64,000 bases of DNA from Oceanidesulfovibrio marinus (GTDB lineage: Bacteria; Desulfobacterota; Desulfovibrionia; Desulfovibrionales; Desulfovibrionaceae): the NCBI RefSeq assembly GCF_013085545.1, contig NZ_CP039543.1, positions 1,984,001 to 2,048,000 of the forward strand, in the 5' to 3' direction. A program made the translations under genes and the position numbers. This document shows positions 42,975 to 52,189 of the stretch, piece by piece (position 1 is the stretch's first letter; every line of letters starts with the position of its first letter). The notes under the pieces are model-generated. The model was given only the letters and a program-made list of their open reading frames with translations, did not search any database and was not told the origin of the DNA.

Positions 42975-44555
42975 CTACGGCTCCATCCGCACCGGCGAGC
43001 CCTCCCGCGGTCCGGCGTACACGATGCGGCCATGCTCCATGACCAGCACGTGAGTCGCGGTCTCGGGCAGCTCTTCCGGGTAGTGAGTAACGTAGATGTA
43101 CCGGGCGCCGCAACGCACCGCAGCATCCAGCGCGGCAAGGAAGGCCTCGCGGGAGCCGGAGTCCAGCCCGCCGCACGGCTCGTCCAGCAGCAGAAGGAGC
43201 GGGTCGTGCACCAGGGCGCGGGCCAGCAGCACACGCCTGGCCAGCCCTGTGGAGAGTGCGCCGAACTCCTTGTCCGAAATCTCGTCCAGCCCGAAGTGTT
43301 CGAGCCAGGCGGACACACGGTCCAGCATGTCGCGAGAGAGCACGTCAAAGGGCGCGAGGCTGGCGAAGAACCCCGTGGAGACGAGATCGAAGACCGTGAG
43401 CTCCTGCTCGATGCGGGATTGCAGCTCGGTGGAGACAAAACCCAGCCGGCGCTTGCGCCGCCACAGACCGGGCCGTTCCTGCTCCGGCAGCGGCCACGGC
43501 GGCGGGCTGGCCTCGGCGGCCGGCATGCGCACGCTGCCGCCCGGCGCGGCCGGGAGCTCTCCCAACAGCAGCCGTAGAAATGTGGACTTGCCGGCGCCGT
43601 TGCGGCCGAGCACGGCCCAGTTCTCCTTGGTATCCGTCGTCATCCGCCAGCTCACGCCGTGCAGCACAGGCGCGCCCTCCAGCAGCACGGTGGCGTTCTC
43701 CACCTGGACGAGGTCCTTGCCGGTCGCCTGGGAGTCGCCCAGCTTCACCCCTTGCGGGCAGGAGTCTACTCGCGGAGCCTGCGCCGCGTAAAGCGCCGCT
43801 GCTTCCTGCGGCGTGGTGCGCGCGGTGATGCGGCCATGCTCGAACACCAGGGCGTGGCCCACACCGGCGGGTATCTCGTCCGGCCGGTGGGTGGCCATCA
43901 TCAGCCGCGGGCTGCCTTCGTCCTGCGAGGCGGCGATGCGCTCTATCAGGTCGAGCACCCGGCGGCGGGCGGTCCTGTCCAGCCCTTGCGTGACCTCGTC
44001 GAGCAGCAACAGAGAATGACCGCCGGCCGCGGCCTGGCGCAGGGCAAGCACGGCCCGCGCCAGAAGCACGGCCCGGAGCTGGCCCTGGGACATGTTCACG
44101 GCCGATACGCTGGCCAAGGAGGTAATGCCGAGCTCTTCCAGCACGGCGTCCACCCGCGCCCACTCCTTTGCGGAAGGACGACGGTAGAGGAAGGGGCCGC
44201 CATCCAGGCCGGAGGCGGCGAGCTCTCTGCCGCGGATGGGGTTCTCCAGCCGGCGGTAACGCTCCTGCATGTCCGGGGAGACAAGGCCGATGCGCGGCTT
44301 GACCGGCCCCGGCGCGGTGCGCACAACCCCGTCCAGGCAGTAGGTGCGTGCGGCGCGCATGGGGTCGTCCGGGTCCTGCACCGGGGCGATATCGCCGCGG
44401 AGAAGCTCCAGGAACGTGGACTTGCCGGCCCCGTTGCGGCCCAGAATGGTCCAGTGCTGCCCGGGCATCCAGGCAAAGGAATCGATGTGCAGAATTGTGG
44501 CGCCGCCGCGGATGATGCGGGCGTCGTCGAAAGCGACTAATGGCGTGGGGTTCAT
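42975..44555 (-). CDS. ModF-like double ABC ATPase
   Basis: 526 residues, two ABC domains. Domain 1: Walker A GRNGAGKST, signature MSQGQLR, Walker B LLLLDEVTQGLD. Domain 2: Walker A GRNGAGKST, signature LSTGLARR, Walker B LLLLDEPCGGLD. The VTQGLD/ARR pattern and lack of membrane parts fit ModF/PhrA-type proteins linked with molybdate, not ABC-F. No modABC here. Starts at ATG 44555; SD unclear. Confidence 0.8.
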   Translation of the reverse strand: MNPTPLVAFDDARIIRGGATILHIDSFAWMPGQHWTILGRNGAGKSTFLELLRGDIAPVQDPDDPMRAARTYCLDGVVRTAPGPVKPRIGLVSPDMQERYRRLENPIRGRELAASGLDGGPFLYRRPSAKEWARVDAVLEELGITSLASVSAVNMSQGQLRAVLLARAVLALRQAAAGGHSLLLLDEVTQGLDRTARRRVLDLIERIAASQDEGSPRLMMATHRPDEIPAGVGHALVFEHGRITARTTPQEAAALYAAQAPRVDSCPQGVKLGDSQATGKDLVQVENATVLLEGAPVLHGVSWRMTTDTKENWAVLGRNGAGKSTFLRLLLGELPAAPGGSVRMPAAEASPPPWPLPEQERPGLWRRKRRLGFVSTELQSRIEQELTVFDLVSTGFFASLAPFDVLSRDMLDRVSAWLEHFGLDEISDKEFGALSTGLARRVLLARALVHDPLLLLLDEPCGGLDSGSREAFLAALDAAVRCGARYIYVTHYPEELPETATHVLVMEHGRIVYAGPREGSPVRMEP

Positions 44556-44674
44556 GGTGGCGTATCCGGCAAGAGCTCATGGGGAGCTCGTCGGGCGTTG
44601 CCGATCATCCGGTACTGCTCTGCACCGAGGTCAATGGCCGCGAGTGCGCCGAATGGCTGCGTAACGCCGGCGGT

Positions 44675-46546
44675 CTACTGCTCCAGCTCCCCGCTCTTGG
44701 TCATATGGTATTCGATGAAGTTGATGTAGTTGTCCTTGCCCATGTAGTTGGACAGAACCTTGGGCGAGGCCTGGGTGAGGTCCACGTAGATCAGCCCATC
44801 CAGGCAGTTGTTGAAGTCCGGGTCCACGTTGAAGGCGAGGATCTTGCCGCCCAGCTTGAGGTACTGCTTGAGCAGCACGGGAATGCCTTTCACCACGGGC
44901 TCGATGTCCGTGATGACGCCGGAGACGTCATCCTCGGAGGTGAAGATGTTGCGGAACTCGCGGATCTCGTGGCGGCGCATCTTGCGGAACTTGGGAGGCA
45001 TCTTGGGCTTCACCATCTTGGAGAGCTCGGAGATCCAGTTGTTCTCGCGCATGTAGCGCACGATCATCTCGCGCGAGATGGGCGAGTAGTCGCTGGAGAT
45101 GGAGACCGGCCCGAACAGAACCTTGTAGTCCGGCGAGAGCAGCACGTACTGGGCAATGCCCTTCCACAAAAGGAGCAGCGGCGCAAAGTTGCGCTGGTAC
45201 TCCGGCCGGACAAAGGAGCGGCCCATCTCCAGGCCCGGGCCCATGTGGTCGAAAAGCGCCTGCTTGAAGGAGAAGAGCGAGCTCGTATAGAGGCCCTCGA
45301 TGCCGTGCTTCGGAACGATCCTGTCGGTACGGCCGATGCGGTACGCGCCCACCAGCTCCTGCTTCTCAGCCTCCCAGACAAAGAGATGGTCGTAGTACTC
45401 GTCGTAGCGGTCCAGGTCGATGCCTTTGCCCGTGCCCTCGCCCACCTGGCGGAAGGTGTGCTCACGCAGCCGGCCTATCTCCTCAAGAATGTTGGGGATA
45501 GACTGGGCCTTGGCTTTGTAGACCCGGAAGGTGTTCATCTCCACGAGCAGGTTGTCCGGGGGCAGGCTCTCCATCTCGGCGATCAGCAGCTTGGGGTCCT
45601 TGCCCTCCACCACTGGCTCCAGGGAGCGCGGTTCCGTCTTCTTCTTGCCGGACTTTCCGGCGCCGCGCTTGAGCAGCGGCAGGCGCAGCTTGAGACGCCG
45701 CGCGGTCGCGCCATCCTCCTCCACACGCCGTTTGAGCATGTAGGTGCGCAGCCGGAGGTAGGCCATGAGCTCTTCATCGCGGTCCAGGCGCTCGATCTTC
45801 TTGTAGGGAATGAGGTTGCCGATGCGCACCGGGAAGGTGCCGCCCTTGCGCTTGATGAACTGCCGCGGCAGCAGGGCCGTGCGCAGCCGGGGATTGATGA
45901 GCCCGGCAACATGGAAAATGGGGCTGTTCGCGCCGGGGAAAAAGACCGGCAGCACCGGAGCCTCGGTGCGATGGATGATGCGGCCCACGGTGCGGTTCCA
46001 CGCGGGGTCCATGATCCTGCGCTTGTGCAGGTCCAGGTGGGAGACCTCGCCGGAGGGGAATATGGCGAGCACGTGGTCCCCGCGCAGCCAGCGGATGGAC
46101 TCCTTGAGCGGCCGGATATTCTTCTTCAGGGAGTCGGCGCTGCCGAAGTTGTCCACGGTGATGATCATGTCCTGCAGCTCGGGGATGAGCCCCAGCAGGT
46201 AGTTGCCCATGATCTTCACGTCCTCGCGGGCGCGCTTGAGCATGGCGCCCAGGATGACGCCCTCGATGGCGCCGAACGGATGGTTGGCCACCACGACCAC
46301 CGGCCCCTTTTTGGGGATGCGGAGCATGTCTGAGTCGGGAACCGTGTACGCCGCGCCCATGGACTCCAGGACGCGCGACATGAATTCCTCGTCAGGCTTG
46401 AGCGCAGCCGAGTTCCGATGGATCTCGTTGAGCTTATCGAGCCCGATCAACCGTTCCAGGGGTCTGCCGAACGCCGAAAGAAGCACCTTGTGCAGGGCGC
46501 TTTTTTCCTTGGCGAGGTCCAGGGTAAAGATGTCCTCGTGGGCCAT
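44675..46546 (-). CDS. Fused acyltransferase (PlsC domain plus GNAT-like domain), OlsF type
   Basis: 623 residues. Residues about 60-290 are a lysophospholipid acyltransferase: VVVVANHPFGAIEG (the form used by the COG3176 hemolysin-like group), FPSGEVSH, PVFFPGAN. Residues about 330-600 are an OlsB-like N-acyltransferase (hemolysin/GNAT-like: FVWEAEKQELVGAYRIGRT, ELGRSFVRPEY-type MGRSFVRPEYQ). A fusion of these two is the OlsF arrangement that makes ornithine lipids from ornithine and acyl-ACP. Membrane-associated. PHP gene upstream, ModF-like gene downstream, same strand. Confidence 0.8.
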   Translation of the reverse strand: MAHEDIFTLDLAKEKSALHKVLLSAFGRPLERLIGLDKLNEIHRNSAALKPDEEFMSRVLESMGAAYTVPDSDMLRIPKKGPVVVVANHPFGAIEGVILGAMLKRAREDVKIMGNYLLGLIPELQDMIITVDNFGSADSLKKNIRPLKESIRWLRGDHVLAIFPSGEVSHLDLHKRRIMDPAWNRTVGRIIHRTEAPVLPVFFPGANSPIFHVAGLINPRLRTALLPRQFIKRKGGTFPVRIGNLIPYKKIERLDRDEELMAYLRLRTYMLKRRVEEDGATARRLKLRLPLLKRGAGKSGKKKTEPRSLEPVVEGKDPKLLIAEMESLPPDNLLVEMNTFRVYKAKAQSIPNILEEIGRLREHTFRQVGEGTGKGIDLDRYDEYYDHLFVWEAEKQELVGAYRIGRTDRIVPKHGIEGLYTSSLFSFKQALFDHMGPGLEMGRSFVRPEYQRNFAPLLLLWKGIAQYVLLSPDYKVLFGPVSISSDYSPISREMIVRYMRENNWISELSKMVKPKMPPKFRKMRRHEIREFRNIFTSEDDVSGVITDIEPVVKGIPVLLKQYLKLGGKILAFNVDPDFNNCLDGLIYVDLTQASPKVLSNYMGKDNYINFIEYHMTKSGELEQ

Positions 46547-46748
46547 AATCCGTAAGGTATCCGTAAACGAAAAAAGTTACTGGCCTGCGGCGGAACTCGG
46601 CCGCGACGTTCTGACCACACCAGGGTTATAATCGAGAGGGGTATTCGCGCATATTCGCCGTGGATGCGCCAGTGCCGATAATCTTTGATTCTCTACCATA
46701 GTCGGGTTGGCCGCTCAACCTTGGGAAAAAGCCGTCAATGCTGGGTTT

Positions 46749-47591
46749 TCAGAACTCCAGACATCGCTTGCCCTGTCGCGAGAAACAGACCGAGTGGTCG
46801 AAGCCGTGCTCGGCGGCGTAGCTGGCCAGGTTATCGAAGGCCCAGCCCACCTGCTCGCGGGCGTGCGCGTCCGAGCCAAAGGTGATCTCCAGATCGCGCT
46901 CCCTGGCCATACGCATGATGCGCGGACCGGGGTAGATCTCCTTGCACGGCTTGCGCAGCCCGGCCGAGGAAACCTCCATGGCCATGCCCGCTTCGGCCAG
47001 GGCGTCCAGGGCGTCCGCTACGGCGGCCTCGCCCTCGCTCGTGGCTTCCCACACGCGGTAGCGCTCTATGGAAAAGAGCTTCACCAGGTCTACGTGCGCG
47101 GCAGTCTTGAACACGCCGAACTCCGCCATCTTGCGGATGATGCCGTAGTAAGCGCGATACTTGGAGAAGCACTCCTCGTCGTCCAGGATCTTCCAGTCCT
47201 GCAGGGTGAAGTCGAAGCCCCACGTGCCTATAAAGTGCACGCCGCCCAGCACGTAGTCCAGCTTGGCGCTCTGCAGCAGGGAGCGCATCTGCTCCGCCGC
47301 GTCTGGGATGAAGTCCACTTCGGCGCCGAGGATGATCTCCACACGGTCGGCGAACTCCTCGCGCAACGACCGGACCTCGTCGCAGTAGATCATAAACTCG
47401 CGTTCCAGCTTGTCCTGATAGTCTTCCGGGTAGATGTATCCATCTGGTCTGGGCGCGTGCTCCGTAAAGGCCATTATCGAGAGGTCCTTGGCCAATACGG
47501 CCTCGACCATGGCGCGTGCAGAGTGTCGTCCGTGGGAATGGCTTGTATGCAGATGCAGATCAGAGATAATCACGAAATCAATGTCCTTCAT
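46749..47591 (-). CDS. PHP-domain phosphatase, histidinol-phosphatase-like
   Basis: 280 residues. Metal ligands in DLHLHTSHSHG, FTEHAP, GAEVDF, AHVDLV and GSDAH give a complete PHP site. HisK-type histidinol phosphatases look like this, but other phosphoesterases share the fold. Start is uncertain: ATG 47591 (chosen, near the domain start) or ATG 47636; neither has a good SD. The acyltransferase gene lies 200 bp downstream on the same strand. Confidence 0.85.
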   Translation of the reverse strand: MKDIDFVIISDLHLHTSHSHGRHSARAMVEAVLAKDLSIMAFTEHAPRPDGYIYPEDYQDKLEREFMIYCDEVRSLREEFADRVEIILGAEVDFIPDAAEQMRSLLQSAKLDYVLGGVHFIGTWGFDFTLQDWKILDDEECFSKYRAYYGIIRKMAEFGVFKTAAHVDLVKLFSIERYRVWEATSEGEAAVADALDALAEAGMAMEVSSAGLRKPCKEIYPGPRIMRMARERDLEITFGSDAHAREQVGWAFDNLASYAAEHGFDHSVCFSRQGKRCLEF

Positions 47592-47791
47592 GCACGGGGG
47601 GCCGAAGCCGCTCCACGCTTCGGGAAAAAGGTTCATACGCAGCCCGTGCGTCGAGGTGTCTCTATAGGTACCTTTGCCGCCATACGCAAGATGCCAGGAA
47701 AAGGCCCCTGCAGGCCGACTTCTTGACCCGCTACCCGATCCATGCAAAAAAACTAGGTAATCGGTAATCTCTCAACATCAGGCAACCCATC

Positions 47792-48883
47792 ATGGACGAG
47801 AGTCTCAAACAGGCCGTCACCCGAAACATCCTGGAGTCCATGGCCCTGGGGCTTATGGTTGTGGGCCATGACGGCGAGGTCGTTGTCGTCAACCCGGCGC
47901 TGACCTCCATCCTCGGCTACACCATGGAGGAGCTCACCACGTCGTCCTGGGGCGGGCTCTTCTTCTCCCGCGATGAAAACCGCGAGTTCAACGACGCGCT
48001 CATGGAGGTCATCAGCCTTGAGCTGGTGAACTTCCACCGCCGCGTGCCGTACACCAACCCACGCACCAACAGCCAGATGATGCTCTCTCTGGTCTCATCC
48101 TTCCTGCGGGAGGGCGAGGAGCTGACCGGCGTTGTCCTGCTGGTGGAGGACGTCACGGAAGCCCACCAACGTTTGCAGCGGGAGCGTCGCCTCTTGTGGG
48201 AACGGAACATCCTGCAACGTGAACGCGCCGACGGCCTCAAGAAGCTCGCCCTCTCCGTGGCCCACCAGGTGCGCAACCCCATCATGTCCATCGCCGGTTT
48301 CACCCAACGGCTGCTCAAGTCGGAACAGCTCAGCGAGAATGCGCGCGAGAAGCTGGAGATCATCATCGAAGAAAGCGGCAAGCTGGAGAAGACGGTGAAG
48401 ACCGTGGCCGACTACGCCTCCCTGGCGCCGCCTGTAAAGGGGCGGGTCGAGGTGGGTGGGATGATCGACGACATCCGCCGGGCCACGCAGGAACGGTACG
48501 ACCTCTCACCCGGTGTGGATAGCAACGCCGCCCTGCTGGCCCTCTGCATTGCCGGAGACAGGACCCAGCTCATCCGCGCCGCCATGCACATCGTGGACAA
48601 CGCCGTGGAGGCCGGCGCCGACGGGCTGAAGATACACGTCTCCGAAACGGCGGATGGCGACATCTTCATCAACATCACAGACAACGGTCCGGGCATCGGC
48701 CACGACGAGCTGCCCTATATCTTTGATCCCTTTTACACGACAAAACCCCACGCCGTGGGCATGGGGCTCACGGAAGCTCGGCACATCATTCTGGACAACC
48801 AGGGCGATATCATCGCCGAATCCCCGCCGGGCCAAGGCGCCACCTTCCATCTGAACTTTCCCGTGGCGCCCTGCCACCTGTGA
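47792..48883 (+). CDS. Soluble PAS sensor histidine kinase
   Basis: 363 residues. PAS domain (about 10-130), HisKA with His158 in SVAHQVRNP, HATPase with DNAVEAGAD (N box), [16 protein letters not shown] and GMGL. No membrane segment or signal. A single receiver gene lies beside it in convergent orientation but lacks the usual Asp. The signal is unknown. Confidence 0.88.
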   Translation: MDESLKQAVTRNILESMALGLMVVGHDGEVVVVNPALTSILGYTMEELTTSSWGGLFFSRDENREFNDALMEVISLELVNFHRRVPYTNPRTNSQMMLSLVSSFLREGEELTGVVLLVEDVTEAHQRLQRERRLLWERNILQRERADGLKKLALSVAHQVRNPIMSIAGFTQRLLKSEQLSENAREKLEIIIEESGKLEKTVKTVADYASLAPPVKGRVEVGGMIDDIRRATQERYDLSPGVDSNAALLALCIAGDRTQLIRAAMHIVDNAVEAGADGLKIHVSETADGDIFINITDNGPGIGHDELPYIFDPFYTTKPHAVGMGLTEARHIILDNQGDIIAESPPGQGATFHLNFPVAPCHL

Positions 48884-48923
48884 CGCGCCGCCCTTTTTCC
48901 GGTTTTTCCGGACAACACCACCG

Positions 48924-49328
48924 TCAGCAGGCGGAACGGTATGCGCTGGCCTGCCTGGCCGACTCCACCATGGGTGTTATCAAATCGAGGAACTCGTCGA
49001 TGTCGAAGGGCTTGCTCATGATGCAGCTCGCGCCCGCGGCCTTTGCCTGGTCTATGCGGCGGTCATCGCTCTCCCGTGTAAGCACCACGATCGGGACGTG
49101 CGCGTGGATCGGGTTCTCACGCACCTCACGGATGAGCTGGACGCCGTCCATCACCGGCAGGTCAATCTCCGTGACGATGCACGCCGGCGGGTCGATACGC
49201 TGGAGCACGCTCAGGGCATGCCTGCCGTCCGCGGCTTCGAGCACGCTCATGTCCGCGTTTTCCAGAATTCTCCGCATCAGCATGCAAATGGCCCGCGAAT
49301 CGTCCACTATAAGCACATCCGTCGTCAT
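48924..49328 (-). CDS. Single-domain receiver with Glu at the phosphorylation site
   Basis: 134 residues, receiver only. Acidic pocket D9-D10 in IVDDS, Thr in VLTRE, Lys in SKPFD are kept. The phosphoacceptor position, normally LLD in VLLD-MP, reads IVTEIDLP: Glu54 replaces Asp. Glu often mimics phosphorylation, so the protein may be locked on or be read out in other ways. ATG 49328 has GGAG 6 nt upstream. Converges with the PAS kinase gene. Spacer 49329-49621 is AT-rich and should hold divergent promoters. Confidence 0.88.
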   Translation of the reverse strand: MTTDVLIVDDSRAICMLMRRILENADMSVLEAADGRHALSVLQRIDPPACIVTEIDLPVMDGVQLIREVRENPIHAHVPIVVLTRESDDRRIDQAKAAGASCIMSKPFDIDEFLDLITPMVESARQASAYRSAC

Positions 49329-49621
49329 GAAGATCTCCAAATGTATGGAGTTGCCGGATATTGCGGCCCCCCTCCATTATGGCATGCAATAGTAGTGCCC
49401 CATATTATTGTAATAATTTCCAACCACCAGAAATTTAACACTTTCAACCTATCCTGCATCAAAAGCATAAGGTTTTTTTCGAAGCCGCCGATACAAAAAC
49501 CAGACGCACTGAATACGGTTCCGGCGTGGACACGCCGGGCAGGAAGCAACGATTCGCCAGCTTGCGCCAGGGACTGGCGGCAGCGACGCACAATGGCGAT
49601 AGCGCACAGGGAGGTGGGCAC

Positions 49622-50056
49622 ATGCCGAACATTTTGGATATGGCCGCATACAGGGAGCGAAAGCATCCCCAGCCGGCGCAGATTCCATGCGAACCGTCGC
49701 AACGCACGGACAGGCCGCCGCGCATCAACGACGCGGCCATATGGAGTCTGGATTATACGACGTTCGAGGGCGTGGTGGCCGGGCTGCTCACCATCCGCGC
49801 CGTCTGCGACTACCATTTGCACTTCAACGAGGAGTGGAAGCACTACCTGCTTGCGCTGCTGGCCCGGGCCTTCGACCTGCAGACGGGCGCGGCGACCGGC
49901 GATCTGGTGCAAGAAGCGGCGCCGCTCAAAGGGTATCTGGCCGAGGACACTACGCCGGTCAACAGGAAGGAGATGGACATCGCCATGCTCATCCTCGACC
50001 TCATTGCGCGGCGCTATGTGCGAAGCGCGCCGGCATGCGGCGGCAAGCTCTCGTAA
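49622..50056 (+). CDS. Unknown soluble protein (144 aa)
   Basis: GGAGG lies 7 nt before ATG 49622. A Pro/Gln/Arg-rich start (about 1-50) is followed by a helical domain with hydrophobic stretches ([36 protein letters not shown]). No motif recognised and no clear partner. A strong terminator follows about 105 bp later, so it is a single-gene transcript. Confidence 0.6.
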   Translation: MPNILDMAAYRERKHPQPAQIPCEPSQRTDRPPRINDAAIWSLDYTTFEGVVAGLLTIRAVCDYHLHFNEEWKHYLLALLARAFDLQTGAATGDLVQEAAPLKGYLAEDTTPVNRKEMDIAMLILDLIARRYVRSAPACGGKLS

Positions 50057-50160
50057 ACGCTTCCATAGCGAGCAGGACTCTCCCCTCCGGCCGGCCTCGG
50101 GCATACGTCTCGCCCCATGGAGCGGCCAGATTGTCTGCATGATGCACGGGCAGCCAGAAA

Positions 50161-50192
50161 AGACGCGGGTATACAACTCCCGCGTCTTTTTT
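50161..50192 (+). terminator. Terminator after the 144-aa gene
   Basis: AGACGCGGG/CCCGCGTCT perfect 9-bp stem, 9-nt loop, T run of eight. The remaining spacer to 50375 has no gene and should carry the promoter of the hydrolase gene. Confidence 0.9.
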
Positions 50193-50375
50193 TACCCGAA
50201 CCTGTCCGGGAGCCCGGCGCTATTGGGTTCAGAAGTATACAACGCGCCATCCAACCGCCATCTACCCGGTCATCTTTCGGATTTGCCGCGAACTTTCCTT
50301 CCCTATGGCGTATTTTCCTTAAGATTGTGCACTCCCCCGATTGCACGCCAACATACGCAACAAGGAGAACACCCC

Positions 50376-51200
50376 ATGGGCAGGATCACTGTAAAAGACG
50401 GTACGGAAATTTATTACAAAGACTGGGGCTCGGGACAGCCGGTTGTCATGTGCCACGGCTGGCCGCTGGACAGCGACAGTTGGGGGGCGATGATGATCTT
50501 CCTGGCCTCCAGGGGCTACCGCTGCATCGCCCACGACAGGCGGGGCCACGGCCGTTCCAGCCAGCCCTGGGACGGCAACGACATGGACCACTACGCCGAC
50601 GACCTGGCGGAGCTCATGAACGCTCTGGATCTGAAGAACGCCGTACTCATGGGCTTCTCCACAGGCGGTGGCGAGGTTGCCCGCTACATAGGCCGGCATG
50701 GGACCGGACGCTTGGCCAAGGCCGCGCTCCTTTCCTCTGTGCCGCCGCTGATGCTGAAGACGCCGGACAACCCGGAGGGCACGCCCATCGAGGTGTTCGA
50801 CGATTTACGCAAGCAGTCGCTGCAGAACCGCCCGCAGTTCTACAAAGACCTGGCGAGCGGCCCGTTCTTCGGCTTCAACAGGCCGAACGCCAATCCGTCG
50901 GAGGGGCTCATCGACTGGTTCTGGCTCATGGGCATGCGCGCCGGCCACAAGAATACCTATGACTGCATCAAGGCGTTTTCGGAGACGGATTGCACCGAGG
51001 ATCTGAAGAAGTTCGACGTGCCTACCCTGGTGCTGCAGGGCGACGACGACCAGGTCGTGCCCATCCAGGCGGCCAGCCTGAAAACCGCGAAGATCGTGCC
51101 CGACGCGACCCTGAAGATATACGAAGGCGCGCCCCACGGGCTTTTCGCGACCATGCCGGACAGGCTGCACGAGGACGTGCTGGCGTTCATCAAGTCCTGA
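50376..51200 (+). CDS. Alpha/beta hydrolase, non-haem chloroperoxidase/esterase type
   Basis: 274 residues. [14 protein letters not shown] oxyanion region, [13 protein letters not shown], nucleophile elbow GFSTGGG, acid block GDDDQVVP and final HGLF. This is the pattern of bacterial cofactor-free haloperoxidases and related aryl esterases, which are esterases or perhydrolases in practice. AGGAG 9 nt before ATG 50376. Cytoplasmic, single gene. Confidence 0.9.
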   Translation: MGRITVKDGTEIYYKDWGSGQPVVMCHGWPLDSDSWGAMMIFLASRGYRCIAHDRRGHGRSSQPWDGNDMDHYADDLAELMNALDLKNAVLMGFSTGGGEVARYIGRHGTGRLAKAALLSSVPPLMLKTPDNPEGTPIEVFDDLRKQSLQNRPQFYKDLASGPFFGFNRPNANPSEGLIDWFWLMGMRAGHKNTYDCIKAFSETDCTEDLKKFDVPTLVLQGDDDQVVPIQAASLKTAKIVPDATLKIYEGAPHGLFATMPDRLHEDVLAFIKS

Positions 51201-51267
51201 CCGGCGCGGCGCAAAGAGCCGTGGCGGAATACGGCGCGCTTCCGGGACATAAGCACCCGGAGGCGCG

Positions 51268-51993
51268 TCAGATCATGGCGAGCACGAGGGTGATGTTGTC
51301 GTGGCCGCCGGCCTCCCGCGCCGCCTCCACAAGATCGCCGGCGCACGTCTCCAGGTCCGGCTGGTCCTGGCCGGCCATGGCGGAGAGCCGTTCCGCGATG
51401 GCCTCCTCTTGCACCATGTCGTGCAGGCCGTCGCTGCAGATGAGCAGCACGTCGCCCGCGGCGAGATCGAGCGTGCCGGTGACCGGCTCCACATCCGGGG
51501 AGCCCACGCTCTGGTTCAGCATGCTCCGCAGCGGATGATCCCTGGCCTGCTCCTCGGTGAGTTCGCCATGGTCAATGAACTCCTGGATGAAGCGCTGGTC
51601 GCGGGTAATGCGTTTGAGCTCGCCGCCACGCAATAGATAGAGCCGCGAATCGCCCACATGGACCCAGGCGGCCTTCTTGCCGGAAACGTACGCCGCGGTA
51701 AGCGTGGCGCCCATGCCGGCCAAGTCCGGGTTGTCCCGTACCAGCTTGTGGATGAGCTCGTTCACCTCATGGACGTGCCGCACAAGGACAGCCGGGTCGC
51801 CCAGGCCCTCTGCCGGCACGTCTTCCAGAAAATCCACTATCGTCTCGGCCGCGAGATCGCCGGCCGCCTCGCCGCCCATGCCGTCCGAGACGGCCAGCAG
51901 CAGCGAGCGTCCGTCGTCCACCTCGCGCACCAGATATCGGTCCTCATTGACGGCGCGGACCTCTCCTACATGGGTTGCAGCCGTATATCGCAT
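51268..51993 (-). CDS. PP2C-type Ser/Thr protein phosphatase
   Basis: 241 residues. Metal-site blocks: NEDRYLV, AVSDGMGGEAAG, GATLTAAYV, WVHVGDSRLYLLR, ICSDGLHDMV and GGHDNITLVL. Stp1/PrpC-like, without extra domains. GGGGG 7 nt before ATG 51993. It is divergent from the SpoIIE phosphatase gene across 196 bp. The kinase it opposes is not in the window. Confidence 0.92.
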   Translation of the reverse strand: MRYTAATHVGEVRAVNEDRYLVREVDDGRSLLLAVSDGMGGEAAGDLAAETIVDFLEDVPAEGLGDPAVLVRHVHEVNELIHKLVRDNPDLAGMGATLTAAYVSGKKAAWVHVGDSRLYLLRGGELKRITRDQRFIQEFIDHGELTEEQARDHPLRSMLNQSVGSPDVEPVTGTLDLAAGDVLLICSDGLHDMVQEEAIAERLSAMAGQDQPDLETCAGDLVEAAREAGGHDNITLVLAMI

Positions 51994-52189
51994 GCAGATG
52001 CCCCCTCTGCTGCAAAGTTCTTCTATGAACGGCGAGATGAATCAGCCCTGCCATATTCAATTTCACTACTGCTCAGGTGTAATGCTGTAAACCCCTTAGC
52101 ACTCCGAACTCTTGCCTTTTTGCGCACGACCACCTATTCCAAAGGCATCGTTCCCACCGCGCACCACAGGCTCTGTGACAGGAGACACA

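Noticed and set aside
42975-44555. ABC-F assignment for the second double ATPase
   Set aside because: Lacks the charged inter-domain linker and DEPTNHLD boxes; fits ModF better.
49098-50375. N-terminal extension of the hydrolase frame
   Set aside because: Runs through the receiver gene, the 144-aa gene and a terminator; the SD-supported start is 50376.
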